From Chloroflexota bacterium (lineage in GTDB: Bacteria > Chloroflexota > Dehalococcoidia > DSTF01 > RBG-16-68-14), in the NCBI GenBank assembly GCA_029262675.1, contig JAJCYW010000015.1:1-64000 (forward strand): a stretch of DNA of 64,000 nucleotides, read 5' to 3'. The position numbers and the translations under genes are program-made. Positions 27,963 to 36,996 of the stretch are shown piece by piece (the stretch's first letter is position 1; the number at the start of each line of letters is the position of its first letter). The notes under the pieces are model-generated. The model made no database searches and was not told where the DNA came from. It saw nothing but the letters and a program-made list of their open reading frames with translations.

Positions 27963-28412
27963 ATGAAGCCTGACATGGGCAGGCTGCTGGAGGTGGCCGC
28001 CGGGCATTTGATGGGTACCACAGCGCCGCTACTGGGCGACGCGTATGAGCAGTCGAACGTGAGTGTGCTGGGGATGATGCTGATGGCGGTGGGCCACGAA
28101 CACGAGCGGGCGGCCGCGCGTCGCGTGGAGGAGAACGGTGTGCTGCGGCGGCTGTTCGCGAAGGCTGCTGACTCGGCTGAGGACGGCGAGCTGAGTGCGA
28201 GGCTGACAGCCGCAGCCGCCAGCGAGGACGCCGATCTCACTGTGTCCGCGCTGGAGGCAAGTAACGCCGAACTGCGCGGGCTGCTGGTGGAGCTGCACGC
28301 GGCGCTGGAGGAGATCGATAGCCCTGCGGCGCGCGAACTGGAGGCCGAGGTCTGGCAGGAGCTGGCGGCCTCGACGCGCAGGCGATCGCTGCCGACGCTG
28401 GGCGACACGTAG
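27963..28412 (+). CDS. Hypothetical helical protein
   Basis: 149 aa, rich in Ala, Glu and Leu, almost certainly all-helical with coiled-coil tendency (DADLTVSALEASNAELRGLL). It starts MKPDMGRLLEVAAGHLMGTT. No family recognised. Its neighbours are the phosphotransferase-fold gene 78 bases before and the CrtC-like gene 37 bases after. The same pair with such a small helical protein between them suggests one operon. Confidence 0.65.
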   Translation: MKPDMGRLLEVAAGHLMGTTAPLLGDAYEQSNVSVLGMMLMAVGHEHERAAARRVEENGVLRRLFAKAADSAEDGELSARLTAAAASEDADLTVSALEASNAELRGLLVELHAALEEIDSPAARELEAEVWQELAASTRRRSLPTLGDT

Positions 28413-28449
28413 GCCGGGGAACGCCGAAGCGATTCGAAAGGACACGATC

Positions 28450-29451
28450 ATGGTAAAGCTGACGGCCAACGATGAGCTCTTTGTGCATCAGATACCCGAG
28501 CCGTTGTCGAGCATGGCGGCGTACCACGAGCACTGGCGCGACAGCTACTTCTACGTGATGCACCCGAAGACGACGCCGGGCGACGTACTCGTGCTGACGA
28601 TGGCCAGCTTCCCGGCGAGGGGAGAGATGGATTCGCTGCAGTTAGGCCGCGTCGGCGGGAATCAGATCGTAGCGCGGCACGCGCGGCCGTTGGGCGACGA
28701 CCCGCACACGCCGACCGTCGGGCCGGTGAAGATCGAGTTCGTCGAGCCGCTGAAGACGGTGCGGCTGGTCGTTTCCGGCGCGGACGCACCGGTGGAGATG
28801 GACATCACGTTCGAGGCGCGCACTCAGCCCTACGGTCTGCGCCGGGGGACGATGAAGGCGGGGCACGAGCTCATCTGGGACCAGAGCCACATGGTGCAGT
28901 CCGGGAACTACTCCGGAAGCTACACGCATGAGGGGAAAACGTTCTCGGTCGACGGCTGGTGGGGACAGCGCGACCACTCCTGGGGCATCCGAGACCACGG
29001 CCGCTGTCCGATGTGGATGTGGCTGGCGATCCAGTTGGACGATGGCATGTTTGGCGGCTGGCACTGGGAGTACCCAAACGGCGCGCGCGTGTTTACTGAC
29101 TGCTGCTTCGCGCCGGCGGACGGCAGCGACCCGATTCCTGTCACCGGGTTTCGTCACGAGTTGCACTGGACGGGAGAGGACGGCCAGCAGGTCGACTACG
29201 GTCGCGACGGGGAGAACGTGAAAGGCCTGGCAGGCCGCGTCGAGTATGAGCTAGAGACCGGACAGCGCGTGGCGGTCGACGGCCAGGGCGTTTGGAGCAC
29301 GCCGTACGGGCAGCTAGGGGGCGGGCAGAACTTTATGTCGGTGCGTACAGACGACGGCCGCGAGGGCACTGCGATCTACGAATTGACCGGCGCTTCTCAC
29401 CACCGCTACTTCCCTGTCGCGCGCGGCGAGAACCTGCCGCCGGGCCCATAG
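28450..29451 (+). CDS. CrtC/AttH-like double beta-barrel protein (DUF7064/7065-type)
   Basis: 333 aa soluble protein, beta-rich. The most conserved stretch is VDGWWGQRDHSWGIRDHGR with WMWLAIQLDDGMFGGWHWE, the lipocalin-like signature of hydroxyneurosporene synthase/AttH relatives. Members next to APH-fold kinases are frequent in Chloroflexota and mycobacteria. They are thought to handle lipids or terpenoids, but the reaction is unknown. AAAGGA precedes the ATG. Confidence 0.7.
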   Translation: MVKLTANDELFVHQIPEPLSSMAAYHEHWRDSYFYVMHPKTTPGDVLVLTMASFPARGEMDSLQLGRVGGNQIVARHARPLGDDPHTPTVGPVKIEFVEPLKTVRLVVSGADAPVEMDITFEARTQPYGLRRGTMKAGHELIWDQSHMVQSGNYSGSYTHEGKTFSVDGWWGQRDHSWGIRDHGRCPMWMWLAIQLDDGMFGGWHWEYPNGARVFTDCCFAPADGSDPIPVTGFRHELHWTGEDGQQVDYGRDGENVKGLAGRVEYELETGQRVAVDGQGVWSTPYGQLGGGQNFMSVRTDDGREGTAIYELTGASHHRYFPVARGENLPPGP

Positions 29452-29463
29452 CGTGGGCTAGGC

Positions 29464-29483
29464 GGCTGCCCTCACGGGCAGCC
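29464..29483. terminator. Bidirectional hairpin between convergent genes
   Basis: An 8-bp perfect stem, GGCTGCCC and GGGCAGCC, with a tcac loop, 12 bases after the CrtC-like stop and 15 bases beyond the DppC stop. A second small palindrome, GCGTAA/TTACGC, follows and includes the DppC stop codon. Confidence 0.55.
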
Positions 29484-29497
29484 TGCGTAAATTTCGA

Positions 29498-30442
29498 TTA
29501 CGCGGCTTTCTGTAAGCTTCCTGTCGTGGGCTGCGCGCTAACGGCTGCCGGGTCGGGCAGAGGGCTGCGCGACGGGGTGCGGGGGTCGAGGGCGTCGCGG
29601 AGGCCGTCGCCGATGAAGGTGAAGCTGAGCGTCGTGATCGCGACGGCGAGGCAGGCCGCGATGGCGAGGTGGGGCGCGGCGAGCATGGTGTTGAACGAAT
29701 CGGTGACGAGACCGCCCCAGGTCGGTGTCGGCGGAGCGAAGCCGAGACCGACGAAGGCGAGGGCCGCCTCGGCGAAGATGGCCGCCGGGATGCCGAAAGT
29801 GGCGGTGACGATGACGGGCCCTGCGACGTTGGGGAGCAGGTGACGCCAGGCGATCCGCCAGGTACTGGCGCCCATCGCGCGGGCCGCCAGCACGTAGTCC
29901 TCCTGTCGTAACGCAAGCACCTGGCCGCGCACGAGACGGGCGATCGTCGTCCAACTGACCAGCCCAATAGCCAGGACGAGCATCAGCGTGCTGACGCCGA
30001 AGATGCTGACCAGCAGGATGATCATCAGCAGGTCCGGGAACGCATACGCCACGTCCGTCATTCGCATGAGGAGCGAATCGGCACGGCGGCCGCCGAGGCC
30101 GGCGGCGAGCCCAACAGAAACGCCGAGCGCGAGCGCAACGGCCTGTGTCAGCACGCCGACGGAGAGCGAAATGCGCGCGCCGTGGACGAGGCGGCTGTAC
30201 TGGTCACGGCCGAGTTGATCGGTGCCGAGCCAGAACTCGGCGCTGGGGCCAGCGAGTGTCGAGTCGAGGTGCTGATCGGTCGGCGGGTGGCGGTCGACCC
30301 ACGGCGCGAGGAGCGCCAGCGTCGCGAAGGCGGCGATCACGACCATGCCTACGACGGCCGCTCGGTTGCGCAGGAGGCGTCGCAGCGCGTCGCGGGAGGC
30401 GGGCGGCGGCGGACCGGCGATGGGGACGGGCGCGCTAGACAT
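29498..30442 (-). CDS. ABC transporter permease, DppC/OppC family
   Basis: 314 aa from the ATG at 30442, overlapping the stop of the DppB-type gene by 8 bases. The family N-terminal region is LLRNRAAVVGMVVIAAFATL with GTDQLGRDQYSRLVHGARIS. The EAA loop is YVLAARAMGASTWRIAWRHL. Six membrane helices. It forms the channel for oligopeptides or similar solutes with the next gene. No ATPase gene is adjacent, so ATPases must be encoded elsewhere or downstream outside this run. Confidence 0.92.
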   Translation of the reverse strand: MSSAPVPIAGPPPPASRDALRRLLRNRAAVVGMVVIAAFATLALLAPWVDRHPPTDQHLDSTLAGPSAEFWLGTDQLGRDQYSRLVHGARISLSVGVLTQAVALALGVSVGLAAGLGGRRADSLLMRMTDVAYAFPDLLMIILLVSIFGVSTLMLVLAIGLVSWTTIARLVRGQVLALRQEDYVLAARAMGASTWRIAWRHLLPNVAGPVIVTATFGIPAAIFAEAALAFVGLGFAPPTPTWGGLVTDSFNTMLAAPHLAIAACLAVAITTLSFTFIGDGLRDALDPRTPSRSPLPDPAAVSAQPTTGSLQKAA

Positions 30443-31379
30443 CGACTCGGGTGGCGTCCGCCGCGCCGTAGCGCACACGCGGATCGACGATAGCGTAGAG
30501 CACGTCGACGAGCAGGTTCGCCAGGATGATCACGAGCGTGTAGAAGAGCGTCGTTCCCATGATCACGCCGTAGTCGCGGGCCGAGATGGCGGTGACGAAC
30601 GCGCGGCCCATCCCCGGAATCGCGAAGAGCTGCTCGATGATGAACGAGCCGGTGACGAGCATGGCCGCGACCGGCCCGAGGACGGTGAGCACCGGGATCA
30701 GCGCGTTGCGGAGGATGTGACGCAGCACGACGGCGCGCTCGTGCAGGCCCTTGGCGCGGGCCGTGCGGACGTACTCCCGGTGCAGCACATCGAGCACGCT
30801 GGCGCGGGTAACGCGGGCGATGTAGGCCGTGGGCCAGGCGCTGAGGGCCAGGACGGGCATAACGGCCTGCTTGGCGCTGCCCCAGCCGCCCGAAGGCAGC
30901 CAGTGCAGGTAGGCGGTGAACGTCACGAGCATGAGCATGCCCAGGATGAAGCTGGGCACGCTGGCGCCGACCGTCGCGAGCGCGACCGATGCGTAGTCGG
31001 CAGGCCCGTCCTTGCGCAGCGCAGCGAGCGTGCCGAGCGCCACGCCGGCCGTTGTGCTGAGCGCCAGCGCGAGCAGGCCGAGAGTCGCGGAGACGCGGAT
31101 GCCGTCGCCGAGCACGTCGGAGACGGGGCGGTTACTGCTGCGGAACGAGACGCCGAGGTCGCCCTGCGCGAGGCCGAGGGCGTAGTCGCCGAACTGCTGC
31201 CAGAGCGGCTTGTCGAGACCATACGCCTGGTTGACGTTCTCCAGAGCTTCAGGCGGCAGGCGCTTGGAGCGGTCCCAGGGGCCGCCGGGGACCTGGTGCA
31301 TCAGGATGAACGTGATCAGCGCGACCGCGAAGAGGAGCGGTCCGATCCAGAGGATGCGCTGGATGACGTAGGCGGCCAC
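30435..31379 (-). CDS. ABC transporter permease, DppB/OppB family
   Basis: 314 aa from a GTG with AAGGAAGGA upstream. It starts with the typical VIQRILWIGPLLFAVALITF and contains GLDKPLWQQFGDYALGLAQG DLGVS-type sequence common to DppB. The EAA loop reads YVRTARAKGLHERAVVLRHI. The C-terminus has VLYAIVDPRVRYG. It pairs with DppC. The gap to the binding-protein gene (147 bases) carries hairpins that probably tune expression. Confidence 0.92.
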   Translation of the reverse strand: MAAYVIQRILWIGPLLFAVALITFILMHQVPGGPWDRSKRLPPEALENVNQAYGLDKPLWQQFGDYALGLAQGDLGVSFRSSNRPVSDVLGDGIRVSATLGLLALALSTTAGVALGTLAALRKDGPADYASVALATVGASVPSFILGMLMLVTFTAYLHWLPSGGWGSAKQAVMPVLALSAWPTAYIARVTRASVLDVLHREYVRTARAKGLHERAVVLRHILRNALIPVLTVLGPVAAMLVTGSFIIEQLFAIPGMGRAFVTAISARDYGVIMGTTLFYTLVIILANLLVDVLYAIVDPRVRYGAADATRVDV

Positions 31380-31402
31380 GCTCGTTCCTTCCTTGTTTGT
31401 GC

Positions 31403-31495
31403 GACCGTACGCTTACGGTCATTTCTCGTTGCGCGAATGCACGTTTGCTTTCGCGCCTGCCGGAAGCAGACCGAGCCCCGACACGCCGTCGGGGC
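31403..31495 (-). terminator. Hairpins between binding protein and permease genes
   Basis: On the transcript leaving the binding-protein gene two stems form: GCCCCGAC/GTCGGGGC (31475-31495, 8 bp) and GACCGTA/TACGGTC (31403-31420, 7 bp). A partial terminator or mRNA-stabilising hairpin after the first gene is usual in binding-protein operons. Neither has a clear T-run. Confidence 0.5.
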
Positions 31496-31526
31496 CCGGT
31501 TAGGTTCGATTCGCGTTCGCGCCAGC

Positions 31527-33218
31527 CTACTCCGGATCCGACGCCGGCGGCGCGCTGCCCGTTTCCAGAATCTGCACGCTCGGCGTGAACCAATCGCCCG
31601 GCTCCGCATCGAGTGCGGTGGTGGCGAGGCCGGCGACGTGGGACTTCACCAGGTAGTTGCGCTCGGGGTGGAAGATGGGCGTGATCGCCTGGTCGGCGAT
31701 GATGATGCGGTGGGCCTGGTCATACAGCGCCAGCCGCTTCGTCGTGTCGAGCTCGACGGCGGCCTGCTCGAAGAGGGCGTCGGCGTCTTCGTTGCTGTAG
31801 CCGAGCACGTTGAACGCGCCGTCCGTCGCGAACTGCTGCGGCAGCCAGTTCTCCGGGTCGGCGTAGTCGGCGAACCAACTCAGCCACGTGACCTGGAAGT
31901 CGGTTTCGAAGTAGCGATCGAAGAATACGGTCTCTTCGACAGATTCGATGTCGATGTTGATGCCGAGGTTCTGACGGAGTTGCTCCTGAATGAACTGGGC
32001 CGTCAGGTCGTTCGTCGGGTCGGAGAGGACGGTAAACGTGACGTCCGGGAAGTCCGCGCCGTCCGTGTACCCGGCCTGCGAGAGCAGACCGGCCGCCGCG
32101 TCAGCGTCGAAGGCGAGGTCGATGCCGACGCCCGGGTTGGCGGCGGGCATGCCCGGCGGCAGCCAGCCGACGGCGGCCTGGCCGACGCCGCTGCGGATGG
32201 CGGAGACGTAGGCCTCGCGGTCGATGGCGCGGCTGAAGGCCTGGCGGACGAGCGGGTTATCGAACGGGGCCTGGGTGTGGTTGTACTGGAGCGCGAACGT
32301 CTCTAGCTCCGCGTAGCGGATCTGCTCGCTGTCGCCCTGATAGCGGGAGCTGTCAGCCAGCGGGATCGCCGTCATATCGAGCTCGCCATTCTCGTAGGCG
32401 ATGAGGGCGGCGCTGTCCTCCGGAATGATCTTGTAGATGAGTGTGTCGAGCGTCGGCTGGTCGTCGCCCCAGTAGAGGGGATTCGATTCCAGGACGATGC
32501 GCTGCTCGGGCGCGTACTCGGCGAGGACGAATGGCCCGTTGCCGATCAGGTTGCCGGGCTCTGTCCAAGCGTCGCCGTACTGGTCGATCAGGTCTCCGCG
32601 CAGCGGCGCGGCCGGCCAGAGGGCGAGCAGCGTCGGCAGCGTGGGCTGGGCGCGTGACAGCTCGATCTCGAGCGTGTAGTCATCGAGCGCGACGACGGCG
32701 ACCGCCTCGGCGGAGCCGTCCTCGTAGGCGAAGGCTTCTCCGCCCGCTATCGCCGTGTAGAAGTCGAAGTAGTAACCCTGGCCGCCGCCCTCCGGGTCGA
32801 AGAGGCGTTGGAAGGCGTAGACGAAGTTGTGCGCAGTCAGCGGCACGCCGTCGCTCCAGGTAGCGTCCTGGCGCAGATTAATCGTGTAGGTGAGGCCGTC
32901 CTCCGTGATGCCGCCGTTGTCCTTCGTCGGGACGGTGATGGCGACGGACGGGATGACGTTGAGATCCGCGTCGTAAGTGAAGAGGCCGCGGAAGATCTGC
33001 TTCGCGATGCTGATCTCTTCGGCGTATGAGGCGAGCTGCGGGTCGAACGTCGAGGGATCGCCGGCGATGCGGAGACGGAACTCCTGGTCGGCCGCGAGGT
33101 CGTTGCTGACCTGGCCGCCATCGCTGTCGCCGCCGCTGCAGGCGACGGCGACGAGCACCGCGATCAGGAGCACGACGAGGTGGCTGGGCCGGACCCAACT
33201 CGGTAGTGAAACGGGCAT
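31527..33218 (-). CDS. Peptide/solute ABC transporter substrate-binding lipoprotein
   Basis: 563 aa from the ATG at 33218 with AAGGAG 6 bases upstream. The lipoprotein signal LVVLLIAVLVAVACSGGDS places the lipidated Cys near residue 26. The SBP_bac_5 fold shows DPQLASYAEEISIAKQIFRG, the motif TYTINLRQDATWSDGVPLTA and AFSRAIDREAYV. Tethered outside the membrane, it delivers oligopeptides or other solutes to the DppB/DppC permease. The C-terminus NYLVKSHVAGL is typical. Confidence 0.93.
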   Translation of the reverse strand: MPVSLPSWVRPSHLVVLLIAVLVAVACSGGDSDGGQVSNDLAADQEFRLRIAGDPSTFDPQLASYAEEISIAKQIFRGLFTYDADLNVIPSVAITVPTKDNGGITEDGLTYTINLRQDATWSDGVPLTAHNFVYAFQRLFDPEGGGQGYYFDFYTAIAGGEAFAYEDGSAEAVAVVALDDYTLEIELSRAQPTLPTLLALWPAAPLRGDLIDQYGDAWTEPGNLIGNGPFVLAEYAPEQRIVLESNPLYWGDDQPTLDTLIYKIIPEDSAALIAYENGELDMTAIPLADSSRYQGDSEQIRYAELETFALQYNHTQAPFDNPLVRQAFSRAIDREAYVSAIRSGVGQAAVGWLPPGMPAANPGVGIDLAFDADAAAGLLSQAGYTDGADFPDVTFTVLSDPTNDLTAQFIQEQLRQNLGINIDIESVEETVFFDRYFETDFQVTWLSWFADYADPENWLPQQFATDGAFNVLGYSNEDADALFEQAAVELDTTKRLALYDQAHRIIIADQAITPIFHPERNYLVKSHVAGLATTALDAEPGDWFTPSVQILETGSAPPASDPE

Positions 33219-33426
33219 GTGACACTCCTTTATGAACGGGCGCTTTGGGGTGGCGTCCATGCGACGCGCGGCCAGCGCCCCAACGTGGTCTGGTTCACAG
33301 AAGGTTCGTCACGCCGTGTGGTGCTCCAAGTTAGGAGAAACCCGTACGGCGGCGGACGAGAACGCCTAAGGGATGGGCACCGTCCGTTGTCTTCTCGCCG
33401 CCGACGTGATTCACTCTCTGGTACAT

Positions 33427-34950
33427 ATGACGAACGTGACGCGCGATCTGCGCTGGGCGAAGCTCGGAACAGTCTGGCTGGCGCTATTCGTCGCACTTCT
33501 CGCGCTGACCCTTGTGCTGTCGGGGGACGGCGCGGGCGCCGACGACACGAACGGCGTCGTCGCGCTGGAGATGGGCGGGGCGCATAGCTGCGCGTTGCTG
33601 GCGAGCGGCGAGGCGTGGTGCTGGGGCTGGAACTTCTACGGAAATCTCGGGCGCGGCAACACGGAGAGCGGCCTGACGCCGGCGCCGGTCTGCGAGTCGA
33701 TAGACGGCGGCGTCTGCGAACCGCTGCAAGGGGTCGTGTCGCTTAGCGGCGGGGAGGACCACACCTGCGCGGTGGTGGAGGACGGTCGTACGCGCTGCTG
33801 GGGGCTGAACGCGGACGGCCAGCTAGGTGACCGGACGACGGTCGACCGGCACTTGCCGATAGGCGGGTGCGTCCCGGTTGAAGAGCCAGCATCCTGCTGG
33901 ACGGACTCGGCCATAGTTGCCGCTGCAGCCGGGTCGTCGCATAGCTGTGGCGTAGGTCTGAGTACCCTTATCGCTTGTTGGGGCGACAACGATCGCGGCC
34001 AGCTCGGATTTGGCGAGACAATCGCGCGTCCGGCGGGCGCGATCGTTTGCACAGGCCCAGCGCCTGGCTGCGTTTGGTTTGGCAGCACGCAAGAAATCGT
34101 CGCGGGTGACGACCACACCTGCGCGCTGATGGCTGACCGCACGGTGCGCTGCTGGGGCGACAACGCGGAGGGCCAGCTTGGCGACGGCGGAGCCTGCGGC
34201 GGAGTCTGTCCGTACGCGGTCGTCGTCTGCGTGCCGGGGGCAGGGCGGTGCGGTTGGCTGACCGACGTGGTTTCGCTCTCGGCTGGGGCCGCGCACACCT
34301 GCGCTGTCCTGACGGACGGCGAGCTGCTGTGCTGGGGCCGCAACGCGCAGGGCCAGCTCGGCGACGGGACGACGCAGTCCAGCGACCGGCCCGTCGCCGC
34401 CGCGTTGACGGACGTTGCGGCCGTTGCCGCGGGGGTGGCACACACATGTGCGGTGAATCTAGCAGGCGGCGTGCGCTGCTGGGGGTCGAACAGCGTCGGG
34501 CAGCTCGGCGATGGAGGAACACAGAACTCGCTGACGCCGGTGCAGGTCGAAGGCCTGGAGAGCGGCGTGCTGTCGATCTCGGCGGGCGGCTCGCACACCT
34601 GCGCGCTGCTCGAAAGCGGCGGCGTGCGCTGCTGGGGCTGGAACGCGGACGGCCGGCTGGGCGACGGTACGTTCACGCCGCGGCGCGCGCCGGTCGAGGT
34701 CGTCGGGCTGGCCGAGAAGCCGCCGCCTGCTCCGACAGCCGCACCGCCGCCGGCCGCGCGCGGTGACGCGAACTGCTACGGCGGCGTCGATGCGATCGAC
34801 GCGGCGCTGGTGTTGCAGATGACGGCCGGGCTGCTACCTGCGGTGGGGTGCCCGGCGGCGGCCGACGCGGACGGCGACGGCGACATCGACGCGATCGACG
34901 CTGCGCTGGTGCTGCAGTTCGTCGCAGGGTTGCTGGCGGCGCTCCCATAG
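33427..34950 (+). CDS. Secreted RCC1-repeat propeller with type I dockerin-like end
   Basis: 507 aa from the ATG at 33427 (an ATG at 33373 is possible; neither has a strong binding site). A membrane/signal segment (LGTVWLALFVALLALTLVLS) is followed by exactly seven RCC1-type repeats with the pattern G-x-x-H-(T/S)-C-A-x(n)-C-W-G. That makes a complete seven-bladed propeller. After a Pro/Ala linker comes a dockerin-like pair, GDANCYGGVDAIDAALVLQ and DADGDGDIDAIDAALVLQF. This C-terminus differs from the one shared by the genes at 45-64 kb. The 208-base gap before it shows no recognisable feature. Confidence 0.82.
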   Translation: MTNVTRDLRWAKLGTVWLALFVALLALTLVLSGDGAGADDTNGVVALEMGGAHSCALLASGEAWCWGWNFYGNLGRGNTESGLTPAPVCESIDGGVCEPLQGVVSLSGGEDHTCAVVEDGRTRCWGLNADGQLGDRTTVDRHLPIGGCVPVEEPASCWTDSAIVAAAAGSSHSCGVGLSTLIACWGDNDRGQLGFGETIARPAGAIVCTGPAPGCVWFGSTQEIVAGDDHTCALMADRTVRCWGDNAEGQLGDGGACGGVCPYAVVVCVPGAGRCGWLTDVVSLSAGAAHTCAVLTDGELLCWGRNAQGQLGDGTTQSSDRPVAAALTDVAAVAAGVAHTCAVNLAGGVRCWGSNSVGQLGDGGTQNSLTPVQVEGLESGVLSISAGGSHTCALLESGGVRCWGWNADGRLGDGTFTPRRAPVEVVGLAEKPPPAPTAAPPPAARGDANCYGGVDAIDAALVLQMTAGLLPAVGCPAAADADGDGDIDAIDAALVLQFVAGLLAALP

Positions 34951-35008
34951 CCCCGGCGCTCCGCCGGCGGCGCGGGCCTCCCGGACGGCGTTGGCTATAC
35001 TTCGGGTT

Positions 35009-36919
35009 ATGGAGCTCGTCCGATTCCAGAATGTCAGTAAGGAGTACGGCTACCGGCTGGTGCTGGAGGATGTCTCGTTCCAGGTGATGGCGGGGCGCAA
35101 GGTGGGGCTGGTGGGCCCGAATGGCGCGGGCAAGACATCGATCCTAAGAATGCTGCTGGCAGAGGAGCCGGTGAGTGGCGGCGTAATCGTCAAGGCGCCG
35201 AACGTGCGGATCGCCTACGTGCCGCAGATCGTCGAGTTTGCGGACGACGAGACCGCGCTCGGCACGATCCTGCGCGACCACGATGCGTTGGAGTTGGAGC
35301 TGCGCGCCGCCGAGCAGCGGCTGGCCGCCGCCTCGGGCGACGACATCGCCGCCGCGGAGGAGGCCTACGGAGCGGCGCGCGACGCCTTCGATCTGGCGGG
35401 CGGCGAGGCGGCGCGGGGTAAGGCAATCGGCATGCTGGACGCCCTCGGCCTAGCCGACCGCCACGACGAGTCTATCGCGACGCTCTCCGGTGGCGAGAAG
35501 AACGTGGTGTCGCTGGTGCGGGCGCTGCTGGCGGAGCCGGAGCTGCTGCTGCTGGACGAGCCGGCCAACCACTTGGACTTCGACGGATTGGCCTGGCTGG
35601 AGGGCTTCCTGCGCAGCTTCCGCGGCGCGATCCTGATCGTCTCGCACAACCGCTATCTGCTCGACAGCGTGGTGGACGAGATCCTGCACCTGGAGCGGGG
35701 CCGCGCGCGGCCCTATGCCGGTAACTACTCGCAGTACCGCCAGACGCTACTGCAGGACAGAATCGCGCAGGGGCGCGACTACGCGGCGAATCAGAAGAGG
35801 CTGGCCCAGTTGGAGGCGCTGGTGCAGCGGTTCGCCGTGATCGCAAGCGTGCGGTCGGACCCGTCCTGGGGCAAGCGGCTGCGGGCGAGGCGGTCGCAGC
35901 TTGAACGAGAGCGCCGCCAGGCCGTCGAGCGCCCGACGGAGGACGCGTCGGGGTTCCGCCCGAAGGCCGAGGCGAAAGCGAGCCACGCCGACATTGCGCT
36001 GCAGGTGCGAGCGTACAGCAAGTCGTTCGACGACCTGCTGCTGTTCGATGACGCGGAGTTGGACATCTCGGCGGGCGAGCGCGTGGCGTTGGTGGGGCCG
36101 AACGGCAGCGGCAAGACGACGCTGCTGCGGGACGTGATGGCGCGCGGGGCGTGGGACGATCCCGTGATCCGCATCGGGCCGAGCCTCAAGGTGGGGTTCT
36201 GCGCGCAAGAGCAGGAGTTGCTGAACCCGCGGAAGACGGTCTTCAACCAGCTCTTCGAGCACGGGACGGTATCGCGGGACGAGACGTACAACGTGCTGGC
36301 GCGCTATCTCTTCGGGCCGAACGATTACGAAAAGCTGGTGGCCAACCTGTCCGGAGGCGAGAGGAACCGCTTACAGCTGGCGCTGGTGCTGACGGAGCGG
36401 CCCAACTTCCTGATCATGGACGAGCCGACCAACCACTTGGACATTCAGGGCAGGGAGGCGGTGGAGGACGTGCTGACCGACTACAAGGGCACGATCCTGC
36501 TCGTCTCGCACGACCGCTACCTGCTGGACAAGGTCGCCGGCCGCGTCGTCGAGCTGCGGGAGCGGAAGCTGGTGGCGCACAACGGCAGCTTCTCCGAGTT
36601 CTGGAGCGAGCGCGACGAGCAGAAGAAGCGGGAGAAGGCACGCGCCGTAACCCGCGGCCGCACACGGAGGCGGTCGCGGCGGGAAGCTGGGCGGGTGAAC
36701 CCGCAGTTGGCCGCCAAACGGGACGACGACGCGTTGGCGAAGGATATCGCGGAGGCGGAGGGGGAGAAAGCGGCGTTGGAGCAGCGGGTGGCGGCGGCGT
36801 ATGCGGACAGCGATTGGGCGGAGGGCGCCAGGATAGCGGAAGAGCTGGAGCGGCACAGCCAACGTCTGGAGGAGCTCTACATCCGCTGGGCGAACGAGGA
36901 GAGCCTGCGGGCGACCTAA
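35009..36919 (+). CDS. ABC-F family ATPase
   Basis: 636 aa from MELVRFQNVSKEYG at 35009. Two ABC domains without membrane segments. The first has GPNGAGKTSILRMLL, LSGGEKNVVSLVRAL and LLLDEPANHLDFDGL. The second has GPNGSGKTTLLRDVM, NLSGGERNRLQLALVL and LIMDEPTNHLDIQGR. A charged linker between them (P-site tip region) and a long basic then coiled-coil C-terminal tail (about 540-636) resemble Uup or ribosome-protection ABC-F proteins. It acts on the ribosome or nucleic acid rather than in transport. Confidence 0.92.
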   Translation: MELVRFQNVSKEYGYRLVLEDVSFQVMAGRKVGLVGPNGAGKTSILRMLLAEEPVSGGVIVKAPNVRIAYVPQIVEFADDETALGTILRDHDALELELRAAEQRLAAASGDDIAAAEEAYGAARDAFDLAGGEAARGKAIGMLDALGLADRHDESIATLSGGEKNVVSLVRALLAEPELLLLDEPANHLDFDGLAWLEGFLRSFRGAILIVSHNRYLLDSVVDEILHLERGRARPYAGNYSQYRQTLLQDRIAQGRDYAANQKRLAQLEALVQRFAVIASVRSDPSWGKRLRARRSQLERERRQAVERPTEDASGFRPKAEAKASHADIALQVRAYSKSFDDLLLFDDAELDISAGERVALVGPNGSGKTTLLRDVMARGAWDDPVIRIGPSLKVGFCAQEQELLNPRKTVFNQLFEHGTVSRDETYNVLARYLFGPNDYEKLVANLSGGERNRLQLALVLTERPNFLIMDEPTNHLDIQGREAVEDVLTDYKGTILLVSHDRYLLDKVAGRVVELRERKLVAHNGSFSEFWSERDEQKKREKARAVTRGRTRRRSRREAGRVNPQLAAKRDDDALAKDIAEAEGEKAALEQRVAAAYADSDWAEGARIAEELERHSQRLEELYIRWANEESLRAT

Positions 36920-36939
36920 TATACTTTGCGCCAGAGACA

Positions 36940-36972
36940 ACGAACCACGGAGCGACCAACTCCGTGGTTCGT
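36940..36972. terminator. 13-bp perfect hairpin between convergent genes
   Basis: ACGAACCACGGAG and CTCCGTGGTTCGT with a 7-base loop, between the stop of the ABC-F gene and the stop of the VOC gene. It can serve both directions, though no T-run follows. Confidence 0.7.
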
Positions 36973-36996
36973 GCTAACTGCGCTGTTTGGCTGTGG

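Noticed and set aside
31500..31516. tRNA T-loop-like ggttcgattc
   Set aside because: Flanking bases cannot form the T-stem or an acceptor stem.
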